6,163 nt of DNA, from contig JAEDGL010000142.1 in the NCBI GenBank assembly GCA_016297535.1, positions 1 to 6,163 on the forward strand, read 5' to 3'. The notes beneath the pieces are model-generated. The model saw only the letters and a list, made by a program, of their open reading frames with translations, ran no database searches and was not told where the DNA came from. Source of the stretch: Clostridia bacterium. Its GTDB lineage: Bacteria; Bacillota; Clostridia; Christensenellales; Aristaeellaceae. The position numbers and the translations under genes are program-made. Below are positions 1-6,140 of this stretch, one piece after another (the stretch's first letter is position 1; every line of letters begins with the position of its first letter).

Positions 1-19
1 CGGCAAATGGTGTAAGGAA

Positions 20-101
20 AGCCTTGCTGCGCAAGGCTCCCGAGCCCACCGCACATGTCGCTGGGCTCGGAACAAGAGTCGGAGGGCTGCGGCCCTCCGA
101 C
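20..101. repeat. Cluster of three strong inverted repeats
   Basis: Three perfect hairpins follow each other. The first has an 8-bp stem, AGCCTTGC 20-27 with GCAAGGCT 31-38. The second has a 9-bp stem, CCGAGCCCA 40-48 with TGGGCTCGG 62-70, and a 13-base loop. The third has a 10-bp stem, GTCGGAGGGC 78-87 with GCCCTCCGAC 92-101, and a TGCG loop. None has a T-tract directly after it on either strand, so they do not look like simple terminators. They may be a REP-like dispersed element or the structured tail of a transcript from outside the window. Confidence 0.6.
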
Positions 102-121
102 GCCTCCCAGAGGGTTTATCG

Positions 122-178
122 ACAGCCTGAAAGTCAGAGGGGCTGCGGTCCCTCTGACTTCTCTCTGTAGTTTTTTTT
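122..178 (+). terminator. Terminator-like hairpin with T8 tract, rightward
   Basis: An 11-bp perfect stem (AAGTCAGAGGG 131-141 with CCCTCTGACTT 150-160) extends by a G-T and a C-G pair to a TGCG loop. ACAG (122-125) can also pair with CTGT (165-168), bringing the stem close to a run of eight T at 171-178. Read rightward this fits an intrinsic terminator for a gene lying left of the window. The gap between the main stem and the T-run is long, so the call is moderate. It shares its tip with the preceding hairpins and may belong to the same repeat unit. Confidence 0.5.
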
Positions 179-191
179 GAAAACCTGATGT

Positions 192-218
192 AGCCACGGC
201 AGGGCTTTTGCCGTGGCT
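192..218 (-). terminator. Hairpin behind the leftward operon, possible terminator
   Basis: A 10-bp perfect stem, AGCCACGGCA 192-201 with TGCCGTGGCT 209-218, and a 7-base loop. It starts 36 bases after the protease stop codon in the direction of transcription. A smaller 7-bp stem (226-232 with 241-247) lies between it and the stop, with a run of six T on the leftward strand in its loop. No long U-tract directly follows the large hairpin (TACATCAGGTTTTC), so termination here is plausible but not canonical. The structure could work in either direction. Confidence 0.4.
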
Positions 219-253
219 GCGTTGCGTTTTCCTAAAAAAGGGAAAACCGCAAA

Positions 254-1096
254 TTATGTTTCTGCCTGTAGAAGCTGTTGAAGCATGTCTTCCGGCTTTA
301 TCTTCAGGATGCTGACAACGGATTGATTTGTCTGACGCAAATATCTCTGCACCAGCCAATAGCCAATCGCGTATCCGGCGCACCAGGGAATGCCCGCTTT
401 TTCATTGCCAAACAGGTAGAGGGCCGCATCCGGCTCCTTTTGCAGAAGCCTCGGTTTGTATTTGTTTTGCCAAAGAGCAAGTATTTCTTCCTCCGGCAAT
501 CCAAACAGCCATTTCGGCCGGAGATCCGGGTGCATCTCCAGCGCAAAGCAATCCGCCTCGCCTTCAATGACAAGCGCGTCAATCAGTTTGTTTTCCAGCT
601 CTCCCGCATGAAGCACAAACCAGTAATTGCCCCAAACGGCATGGTGGAGCTCATGCGCAAAGACGTAGCTGATCCATGGCTCATATTCAGCTACAAGCGG
701 GTTTAGCTGAATCAGCATGTTTCCAAACAAAGAGGTGCCGATCACGCCGTTTTGCTGGTTGTTGACGGTTTGGTTGTTGTGATCTCCCGGAAAAATGACA
801 ACGGTTACGGGATCGTCATCCTCACAGGGGAGGGCGGATGCGATTTTTTCAAAGGTGCGTTGAAGTCCTTCCATATCCAGACGCTGCAAAAGCACGCACT
901 GCTGGCGCAGGATGGACAGATCCGTGATGGGGCGGGGCTTTCGTTCGCTCAGGTCAAAAGGAGCATAGGCGCACAGCTTTGCCCAATAGGGAGCGATCAC
1001 TTCTTCTTCCCAGCAGATTTCAGGCGCTTGACCTGCCTGAACCCGGTCAAGGTAATGCTGAATCTCCCGGAATGCGTTTTGAATTTCGATTTTCAC
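254..1096 (-). CDS. DUF2268-family putative zinc-dependent protease
   Basis: A 280-residue soluble protein with no signal peptide or membrane segment, so presumably cytosolic. The core is the zinc-metallopeptidase motif HELHH at residues 148-152 (H148, E149, H152), followed by EGEAD at 178-182, where E178 would be the third zinc ligand as in gluzincin-type enzymes. The C-terminal segment GYAIGYWLVQRYL (241-253) also fits DUF2268, a family of predicted Zn proteases typified by Bacillus YjaZ, whose substrates are poorly known. The start is GTG at 1096-1094, chosen because AAGGAG (1110-1105) lies 8 bases upstream and overlaps the TAA of the deacetylase gene; the stop is TAA at 256-254. It is the last gene of the leftward operon. 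The metal-binding residues look intact, so it is probably active, but peptidase activity and any link to sugar metabolism are inference. Confidence 0.85.
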   Translation of the reverse strand: MKIEIQNAFREIQHYLDRVQAGQAPEICWEEEVIAPYWAKLCAYAPFDLSERKPRPITDLSILRQQCVLLQRLDMEGLQRTFEKIASALPCEDDDPVTVVIFPGDHNNQTVNNQQNGVIGTSLFGNMLIQLNPLVAEYEPWISYVFAHELHHAVWGNYWFVLHAGELENKLIDALVIEGEADCFALEMHPDLRPKWLFGLPEEEILALWQNKYKPRLLQKEPDAALYLFGNEKAGIPWCAGYAIGYWLVQRYLRQTNQSVVSILKIKPEDMLQQLLQAET

Positions 1097-1104
1097 GGCC
1101 TGTT

Positions 1105-1110
1105 CTCCTT
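1105..1110 (-). promoter_or_regulatory. Ribosome binding site fixing the GTG start of the DUF2268 gene
   Basis: AAGGAG on the leftward strand, 8 bases before GTG 1096-1094. Its first two bases are part of the TAA stop of the deacetylase gene (1111-1109), so terminating ribosomes are positioned to re-initiate. Confidence 0.8.
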
Positions 1111-1873
1111 AATCCGCCTCGGGCAGGCAATGCATCTGCGTCTGTCCAAGCACACGGAAGCCCTCGGCGCGGCCCTGGAGGCTGCGGATGCCAAAATCAA
1201 TGGAGCGCAGCTGCAGATACAGGCGGATGGCCTTTGCATCCGCACCGTCCGGGGGAAACTGCGTCAGATGGCAGCTGAAAATGGCGTCCAGCTGGCGAGT
1301 GATCCATCCCCGCGTGCCGACAAACTGATTTGGCCGGGCGGTCATGTAATAGGCCAGTGCCTGCAGGGGAGCGGGCTGCGCATTCAGCCTGGCCATGATG
1401 CTCTGGCTGGGCGCAAAGCACGCCAGCCGCCGTACCGCTTCTGCAACGGCAAGGTGATCGGCATGGCATTCGCTCTTTACGCAGGGATCGGGCGCAAACA
1501 CCACCTGCGGCTGAAAATCGCCCATTGTGCGGGCAATGCCGCGGCGCAGTTCCTCCTGCTCATAAAAGCCGCCGTCGCTTAGCGCCAGAAAGCGCACGTC
1601 CGTTACGCCCAGCTTTGCGGCGGATAGGATAGCTTCCTCTTTTCGCCGGGCGATGAGCGCGTCGCCGCGAAGCATCGTGTGGCCGTCGCCGTAGCGTCCG
1701 TCCGTGCAGATGAGAAAGCAAACGGCTTTCCCTTGCGCGGCCAGCCTGGCGGCCGTGGCTCCCGCGCCGATTTCGATATCATCCGGGTGCGGGCCGACAA
1801 AAAGATAACGGTCGAAGCGCTCAAGCTTTGGCAGGGGCGCGGCGCAGCGGAGCGCCAGTCGGGTAAGGCTCAT
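1109..1873 (-). CDS. PIG-L / LmbE-family N-acetyl-sugar deacetylase
   Basis: A 254-residue cytosolic zinc hydrolase of the PIG-L (LmbE) family, which removes acetyl groups from N-acetylglucosamine-type substrates (examples: PIG-L, MshB, BshB, archaeal diacetylchitobiose deacetylase). The diagnostic PHPDD motif is at residues 28-32 (H29 and D32 as zinc ligands, D31 as general base), and HADH at 137-140 supplies the third ligand H140. The strand-helix start FVGPHPDDIEIGAGATAARL and the RRKEE helix (76-80) fit the fold. All catalytic residues are present. An in-frame ATG 12 codons upstream exists, but ATG 1873-1871 is preferred because AGGAGG (1886-1881) sits 7 bases before it. This start overlaps the symporter stop as ATGA, implying translational coupling. 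Its place behind a GPH symporter suggests it deacetylates an imported sugar. A role in bacillithiol-type synthesis cannot be excluded, but no thiol-pathway genes are nearby. Confidence 0.9.
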   Translation of the reverse strand: MSLTRLALRCAAPLPKLERFDRYLFVGPHPDDIEIGAGATAARLAAQGKAVCFLICTDGRYGDGHTMLRGDALIARRKEEAILSAAKLGVTDVRFLALSDGGFYEQEELRRGIARTMGDFQPQVVFAPDPCVKSECHADHLAVAEAVRRLACFAPSQSIMARLNAQPAPLQALAYYMTARPNQFVGTRGWITRQLDAIFSCHLTQFPPDGADAKAIRLYLQLRSIDFGIRSLQGRAEGFRVLGQTQMHCLPEAD

Positions 1874-3348
1874 GCGTTTACCTCCTGCCGTTTGGCAAGC
1901 TCGGTACAAATCCGGTTATACTCCGGCTCGTCCAGCTTGTAATGTTTTTGGTACAGCAGATGGGAGGCAAGCATGAACAGGCAGGGCAGCACCGTCATGC
2001 ACAGGAAAAGCCCCCGGGTCTGCCAGGGCTGCACGCCGCCAAGCACCTGGTTGATGGAAGAAAGCTTTTCAACCTCGGTGATCAGGCCGGTGGACGCGGC
2101 GCTTTCCAGCGAGGAAATCTGGTTGGTAATGCCGGTTATGCCAAACACGATATAGCTGAGCGATGTGATGGCCACAATGATGGCGGAGCCCAGCTTGGTC
2201 AGGAACGGGCGCAGAGAGGCGATCAGCGCCTCGCTGCGTTCGCCGTGCAGATATTCATTGTATTCCACGGTGTTAATGATGGAGATCATCATTACCAGAT
2301 AGAACGAATACTGTCCGAAATTGGCCGTCATATAGCCCAGGGTAACCGTCCAGAAACGCACCGTCTGAGAGGGCAGCAGCGTGGAGAGAAGCATAACCGT
2401 GTAGCCGGCAATGGAGCAGGCCATCATGATGCGCATCAGCCTTTTGCGCGGTATTCTGCGGCTGATGGCAGGGTAAAACATCATCAGAAACGCGGTTGCC
2501 AGTACGCCGATGGTGCTGAACAGCGAATACAGTCCGCCGCTGTAGCCAAAATCAAAATAGATATAGGTGGAGCCGATGCCGGCCAGTGTGAGGCCGTTGC
2601 CAAGCTGATGGATGAGGAAGATGACGGCGATCCACATCAACTGATCGTTGCCGGTAATGGTGGAAACGATTTTCCGAAAGCTGATGGGAATGGCCTTTTC
2701 CTCCACTGCGCGGCGCTGCTCCCGAACGCCGAAGATGGTAAAGCACAGAAACAGCGGCGACAGGATGGCAATGATCAGCGCAATGCGGCCATAGGCCACG
2801 GAGGCGCTGCCGCCGATGGTCATATCGCCCGTGGTAAGCATGGGGATGAGCATGCTGGCAATGGTGCCGCCGATGCCGGCAAACAGCGTGGCGCGGCTGG
2901 TAAACTGATTGCGTGCGTCCGCATCGCTGCCAAGCGCAGCCACCATTCCCCAATAGGAAATATCGTGCATGGTGTAGGTAATGCTGTGCAGAAAATAAAC
3001 CACGCCGAAAAAGAGAATAAAGCTCCAGCCCTGCAGCTGCGCATTAAAGGTAAAATAAATGACAAACGACGTGGATACTGCGCCAATGGCCAGCCATGGC
3101 TTGAATTTGCCAAAGCGTGTACGGGTGCGCTCGATGATGTTGCCCATGATGGGGTCGTTGAGCGCGTCAAATACGCGGGCGGCCACCATGATGGCCGTTA
3201 CGGCGGACAGCTGCGCCGCCGTCAGGCTGCGCGTAAACAGAATGTAGGTAAGGATGAAGTTGGTAAACAGGGCATAGCTCATGTCCCGGCCAACCGTGCC
3301 CAGCGGGAACATCCAGAGATTGCGTTTGGTGTCGCTTTGCAGACTCAT
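1870..3348 (-). CDS. GPH-family (MelB-like) sugar:cation symporter
   Basis: A 492-residue integral membrane protein with about 12 hydrophobic segments, the usual size for glycoside-pentoside-hexuronide:cation symporters in the MFS superfamily. The family signature after helix 2 is clear: RVFDALNDPIMG (residues 58-69) followed by RTRTRFGKFKP (74-84). D61 and D65 match the cation-site aspartates of MelB (D55, D59). HDISYWGMVAAL (128-139) is the helix 4 motif, with D129 at the MelB D124 position. The helix 10-11 motif VEYNEYLHGERSEALI with downstream K386 (MelB K377-like) and the C-terminal YKLDEPEYNRI tail are also typical. It should import a glycoside or sugar with Na+ or H+ across the cytoplasmic membrane; the substrate is not predictable. 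ATG 3348-3346 is chosen because AGGAG lies 8 bases upstream. An in-frame ATG at 3387 has no ribosome binding site. It is the first gene of the coupled operon and lies 76 bases after araC. Confidence 0.93.
   Translation of the reverse strand: MSLQSDTKRNLWMFPLGTVGRDMSYALFTNFILTYILFTRSLTAAQLSAVTAIMVAARVFDALNDPIMGNIIERTRTRFGKFKPWLAIGAVSTSFVIYFTFNAQLQGWSFILFFGVVYFLHSITYTMHDISYWGMVAALGSDADARNQFTSRATLFAGIGGTIASMLIPMLTTGDMTIGGSASVAYGRIALIIAILSPLFLCFTIFGVREQRRAVEEKAIPISFRKIVSTITGNDQLMWIAVIFLIHQLGNGLTLAGIGSTYIYFDFGYSGGLYSLFSTIGVLATAFLMMFYPAISRRIPRKRLMRIMMACSIAGYTVMLLSTLLPSQTVRFWTVTLGYMTANFGQYSFYLVMMISIINTVEYNEYLHGERSEALIASLRPFLTKLGSAIIVAITSLSYIVFGITGITNQISSLESAASTGLITEVEKLSSINQVLGGVQPWQTRGLFLCMTVLPCLFMLASHLLYQKHYKLDEPEYNRICTELAKRQEVNA
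1881..1886 (-). promoter_or_regulatory. Ribosome binding site fixing the deacetylase start
   Basis: AGGAGG on the leftward strand, 7 bases before ATG 1873-1871 and inside the last codons of the symporter gene. It decides against the upstream in-frame ATG at 1909. Confidence 0.85.
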
Positions 3349-3356
3349 GAAATTCA

Positions 3357-3361
3357 CTCCT
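3357..3361 (-). promoter_or_regulatory. Ribosome binding site fixing the symporter start
   Basis: AGGAG on the leftward strand, 8 bases before ATG 3348-3346. The farther in-frame ATG at 3387 has no such site, which shortens the protein by 13 residues relative to the longest open frame. Confidence 0.8.
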
Positions 3362-3382
3362 GATGAATGGTTGATGGATGGT
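3361..3382. repeat. Tandem 11-bp direct repeat upstream of the symporter gene
   Basis: TGATGAATGGT (3361-3371) is followed at once by TGATGGATGGT (3372-3382), 10 of 11 bases identical. The pair abuts the symporter ribosome binding site in the araC-symporter gap. A period of about one helical turn suits tandem contacts by an AraC-type double helix-turn-helix, so this could be an operator. No convincing promoter is visible in this 76-base gap (3349-3424), so the symporter may be read from the araC promoter. Confidence 0.4.
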
Positions 3383-3424
3383 ATCATTCTTTTCGGGCCC
3401 TGGGGAACGAAAGGTTCAGGGAGG

Positions 3425-4270
3425 TCAGTCCCTGGAGCGGGGCGCGGGGGCAGCGTCTCTGCCTACGGCGGTACTTTTGCGAAAATCCCTTGGTGTGCAG
3501 CCGCACAATTCCAGAAATACGCGGTCAAACGTGCGCAGCGTGAGAAAGCCGCAGGCGGCGGCCACCTCCTCCACCGACCATGTGGTTACACGCAGGTAGC
3601 GGCGGGCCCGCTCAATGCGCAGGGCGTTGAGGTAGGCGCGAAAGCCCATGTGCAGGCGCTCGTTGAGTACGTGAGAAAGGTAATAGCTGTTCACGCCCAG
3701 CTCGTGCGCCGTTTGCCGTATGCTCAGCGGCTGGGACAGATTTTGCGACATATACTGCATGGCCAGATAGAGCAGCTCCTTGGAGGCGGCAGGATCGGCC
3801 TTTTGCAGCTTTAGCGCATCCGTCAGCCGGATGAAAAGCAGCGTAAGATAGGCTTGCGCAAGCGGCTCGTCCACCCTGCTGCCCGACATTTCGGTAAGGC
3901 GCTCAAAGCAGTAGGCCACATCGCGGTCGTGGGCGCAAAGGTGAACCACCGGCTGGGCAGGCAGCACCTCCATCATGGATTGTCCAAGATCTCCAAGCAT
4001 CTCACTGTGAAACGTGAGCATGAAACCCTCGCTGCTTTCCGCAGGATCATAGCTGTGCGGCACGCCCGGAAACACCACCAGCATGTCGCCGGGTACAAGC
4101 GCGTATTCCTTTCCATCCATGCGTGCAAGAATGCGGCCGCTGGTGGGCGCGACAATCTCAAAGCGGGAATGAAGGTGTTCAAAGCGGCTCAGACGTCCAT
4201 AGTTGTAGATCAGGCATCTGTTTTCCAGACGTTTCTGGGTCATGCTGCGAAACCGCACCTTTCGTCTCAT
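3425..4270 (-). CDS. AraC-family transcriptional regulator with cupin-like sensor domain
   Basis: A 281-residue regulator, the normal length for AraC proteins with an N-terminal ligand-binding cupin. Residues about 33-75 form the cupin-like part (SGRILARMDGKEYALVPGDM, then FPGVPHSY). Residues about 165-266 form the DNA-binding domain: first helix-turn-helix at 183-204 (SIRQTAHELGVNSYYLSHVL), second at 231-254, and the family-typical ending CGCTPRDFRKS. The start is uncertain: ATG at 4270 follows a good promoter by about 15 bases but has only a weak AAGAAA as ribosome binding site; ATG at 4243 would give 272 residues and also lacks a well-spaced site. The open frame extends antisense through the ABC gene, but that part has no family resemblance. 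It probably regulates the downstream symporter operon and, given the shared control region, perhaps itself and the divergent exporter. The inducer is unknown. Confidence 0.9.
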   Translation of the reverse strand: MRRKVRFRSMTQKRLENRCLIYNYGRLSRFEHLHSRFEIVAPTSGRILARMDGKEYALVPGDMLVVFPGVPHSYDPAESSEGFMLTFHSEMLGDLGQSMMEVLPAQPVVHLCAHDRDVAYCFERLTEMSGSRVDEPLAQAYLTLLFIRLTDALKLQKADPAASKELLYLAMQYMSQNLSQPLSIRQTAHELGVNSYYLSHVLNERLHMGFRAYLNALRIERARRYLRVTTWSVEEVAAACGFLTLRTFDRVFLELCGCTPRDFRKSTAVGRDAAPAPRSRD

Positions 4271-4281
4271 TTTCTTGTCAA

Positions 4282-4304
4282 TATATCTGAAATTATATCC
4301 GAAA
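4282..4304. repeat. Direct repeat in the divergent control region, candidate AraC operator
   Basis: TATATCTGAAA (4282-4292) and TATATCCGAAA (4294-4304) match at 10 of 11 bases with a 12-bp period. The repeat covers the -10 box of the araC promoter and lies just upstream of the extended -10 of the exporter promoter. This position would allow autorepression and activation or repression of the exporter. Binding by the neighbouring AraC protein is inference. Confidence 0.5.
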
Positions 4305-4316
4305 ATGTGATATGAT
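4288..4316 (+). promoter_or_regulatory. Extended -10 promoter of the ABC exporter genes
   Basis: TGATATGAT at 4308-4316 is an extended -10 (TG at 4308-4309, TATGAT at 4311-4316). The -35 position at 4288-4293 (TGAAAT) is poor, which fits an activator-dependent or extended -10 promoter. The -10 overlaps the -35 of the opposing araC promoter (4315-4320). The start site would be near 4323, leaving a leader of about 77 bases. Confidence 0.55.
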
Positions 4317-4320
4317 GCAA
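4292..4320 (-). promoter_or_regulatory. Promoter of the AraC-family gene
   Basis: On the leftward strand TTGCAT (4320-4315) and a perfect TATAAT (4297-4292) are separated by exactly 17 bases, a very good sigma-A-type promoter. Transcription would start near 4285, giving a leader of only about 15 bases before ATG 4270, consistent with the weak ribosome binding site. Confidence 0.7.
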
Positions 4321-4330
4321 GTGTTTGCGC

Positions 4331-4363
4331 GCGAACGGAAATAAGAAAAACGCATCCGTTCGC
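4331..4363 (+). promoter_or_regulatory. Inverted repeat in the exporter leader
   Basis: GCGAACGGA (4331-4339) and TCCGTTCGC (4355-4363) form a perfect 9-bp inverted repeat with a 15-base A-rich loop, starting about 8 bases after the predicted transcription start. It could fold as an mRNA hairpin or be a dimeric repressor operator. No T-tract follows, so it is not a terminator. Confidence 0.5.
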
Positions 4364-4384
4364 CCCGTACCATGGATGGCAGAT

Positions 4385-4390
4385 AAGGAG
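4385..4390 (+). promoter_or_regulatory. Ribosome binding site of the ABC exporter gene
   Basis: AAGGAG, 9 bases before ATG 4400. Another ATG at 4392 lies between them but is in a different frame and too close to the site to be used well. Confidence 0.75.
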
Positions 4391-4399
4391 TGATGTTCG

Positions 4400-6139
4400 A
4401 TGCTGCATCAATTGAAGTGGCTCTGGGAAAACATGGATGCCAAATACCACAAACGGCACATCATCGCCCTGGCGATTTGTGTGCTGACCAGCGCAATGCT
4501 GCTGGTAAACCCGGCGATTACCCAAAGAATTGTGGATGATGTGCTGATGGCGCAAAATCCCGAACCGCTGATGGGGCTGCTGGTGGTTATGCTGATTACT
4601 CGCCTTGGCCGCGAGGGACTGCGCTATTACATGGTTGTTACCATGGAGCGCGATTCTCAGAATGTGCTGTTCAACCTGCGCCGGAAACTGTTTAGCAAGC
4701 TGCAGTACAACGACATGCGCTTTTTCGATCAGCACCGCACCGGCGATATCATGACCCGGATGTCCGCGGATCTGGATTGGTGCCGTCACTTCATCAGCAA
4801 CATTGATTTCCGCATTGTTGACGCGGTGTGCATTTTCCTGTTCGCCTGCGTCTACCTGCTCAGCGTCAACTGGAAGCTGACGCTGCTGCTGATTGTGGTT
4901 ACCCCGATTTTGCTGCTGATTACCAAATTTTATTCCAAGCATATCCGTCCCCGGTTTATGTTTATGCGCGACAAGCTGGCGGAGATGAACACCACCGCGC
5001 AGGAAAACATTGCGGGCAACCGCGTGGTCAAGGCCTTTGCGCGTGAGGAATACGAAAAGGACCGCTTCCGCGAGCGCAACGAGGCGTTTCGCAACAGCCA
5101 CCTGCGCATCAACAAGCTGTGGCTGAGCTTTTATCCCTTTATCGAAATCCTTTCCAACGCCATTCAGCTGATCAATATTTTTGTGGGCGGCCTGTTCATC
5201 ATCTGGGGACAGATGACCCCCGGCGAGCTGGCGGTGTTTACCAGCCTGAGCTGGGCGCTTTCCAACCCCATGCGTGAAATGGGCAACCTGCTCAACGATC
5301 TGCAACGCTTTTCCACCTCCGCCTCCAAGGTGATGGAAATGTATTTCAGCAATCCGCAAATCGTGGACGCGCCCGACGCGGTGGAGCACGGACGCATGAA
5401 GGGCAAGATTGAGTTTCGCAACGTCAGCTTTCAATTTGACAAGGAAATGGTCATCAACGACGTCAGCTTTACGGTGGAGCCAGGCCAGACGGTAGCCGTT
5501 ATGGGCCCCACCGGCAGCGGCAAAACGACGCTCATCAATCTGCTGGCCCGCTTCTATGATACCACCGCCGGCGAGGTGCTGGTGGACGACTGCAACGTAA
5601 AGAAGTGGAAGCTGCAGCAGCTGCGCGGCGGCATCGGCACGGCCACGCAGGATGTGTTCCTGTTTTCCGATACGGTCGAGGGCAATGTGGCCTTTGGCAA
5701 TCAGGAGCTTACCCTGGACGAGGTCAAGGATTTTACCTACCGCGCCGCCGCTGGCGACTTTGTGGAAAAGCTGTCCGAGGGCTACGATACCATTATTGGC
5801 GAACGCGGCGTGGGATTAAGCGGCGGTCAGCGCCAGCGCATTGCCCTGGCGCGCGCGATGGCGGTTCGGCCCAGCATTCTGGTCATGGACGATACCACCT
5901 CCGCCGTGGACAGCGAAACGGAGCAGTTCATCCAGCAACAGCTGCGTCAGCTGCCCTTTGAATGCACCAAATTCATCATTGCGCAGCGTATCTCCTCCAT
6001 GCGCGATGCCGATTTGATTCTGGTGCTCAAGGACGGCCGCATTGTGGAACGCGGCACGCACGAGGAGCTGGTGAAGAACCGCGGCTACTATTACCAGACC
6101 TACGCCCTGCAAAACGGCATGAGCGAGGAGGCGATGTAA
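4400..6139 (+). CDS. ABC exporter half-transporter (TMD-NBD), degenerate-site subunit
   Basis: A 579-residue MsbA/MDR-type exporter half. About six membrane helices lie within residues 20-295, with coupling-loop motifs FDQHRTGDIMTRMSADLD (109-126) and GNRVVKAFAREE (206-217). The nucleotide-binding domain has A-loop F346, Walker A GPTGSGKT (369-376, K375), Q-loop Q417, signature LSGGQ (473-477), Walker B LVMD (494-497) and D-loop SAVD (501-504). Two catalytic positions deviate: D498 replaces the catalytic Glu, and Q529 (IIAQR) replaces the switch His. Such changes mark the weak-hydrolysis half of heterodimeric exporters like TM287/288, LmrCD and BmrCD, so it should pair with the gene that begins one base later. 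Start ATG 4400 follows AAGGAG (4385-4390) by 9 bases. The substrate could be a drug, lipid or peptide; sequence alone does not tell. It is transcribed divergently from the AraC gene. Confidence 0.93.
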   Translation: MLHQLKWLWENMDAKYHKRHIIALAICVLTSAMLLVNPAITQRIVDDVLMAQNPEPLMGLLVVMLITRLGREGLRYYMVVTMERDSQNVLFNLRRKLFSKLQYNDMRFFDQHRTGDIMTRMSADLDWCRHFISNIDFRIVDAVCIFLFACVYLLSVNWKLTLLLIVVTPILLLITKFYSKHIRPRFMFMRDKLAEMNTTAQENIAGNRVVKAFAREEYEKDRFRERNEAFRNSHLRINKLWLSFYPFIEILSNAIQLINIFVGGLFIIWGQMTPGELAVFTSLSWALSNPMREMGNLLNDLQRFSTSASKVMEMYFSNPQIVDAPDAVEHGRMKGKIEFRNVSFQFDKEMVINDVSFTVEPGQTVAVMGPTGSGKTTLINLLARFYDTTAGEVLVDDCNVKKWKLQQLRGGIGTATQDVFLFSDTVEGNVAFGNQELTLDEVKDFTYRAAAGDFVEKLSEGYDTIIGERGVGLSGGQRQRIALARAMAVRPSILVMDDTTSAVDSETEQFIQQQLRQLPFECTKFIIAQRISSMRDADLILVLKDGRIVERGTHEELVKNRGYYYQTYALQNGMSEEAM

Positions 6140-6140
6140 G

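Noticed and set aside
1..253. tRNA, small RNA gene or CRISPR array in the left intergenic region
   Set aside because: The hairpins do not form a cloverleaf, no CCA-type acceptor end or T-loop sequence was seen, and there are no equal-length repeats with spacers.
752..1582. Rightward open frame of 276 codons opposite the protease and deacetylase genes
   Set aside because: It spans two well-supported leftward genes and their junction, has no recognisable motif, and no ribosome binding site was seen.
1874..1909. Longer N-terminus for the PIG-L protein (start at 1909)
   Set aside because: It would overlap the symporter by 40 bases and lacks a ribosome binding site, while the ATG at 1873 has AGGAGG at ideal spacing.
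1942..3363. Long rightward open frame of 473 codons antisense to the symporter
   Set aside because: Its translation is rich in His, Gln, Gly and Arg with no hydrophobic core or known motif, whereas the leftward frame is an unmistakable GPH symporter. It arises from the codon bias of a GC-rich gene.
3349..3424. Terminator between araC and the symporter
   Set aside because: Only a weak 6-bp stem (CAGGGA/TCCCTG) around the araC stop and a 5-bp pairing near 3390-3415 are visible, with no T-tract, so read-through is as likely as termination.
4271..5434. Upstream extension of the AraC frame, giving 669 codons across the ABC gene
   Set aside because: The extra 388 residues lie antisense to a clear exporter gene, are low in complexity (His, Gln, Asn rich) and pass through a well-formed araC promoter. 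The AraC domain layout is complete from 4270.
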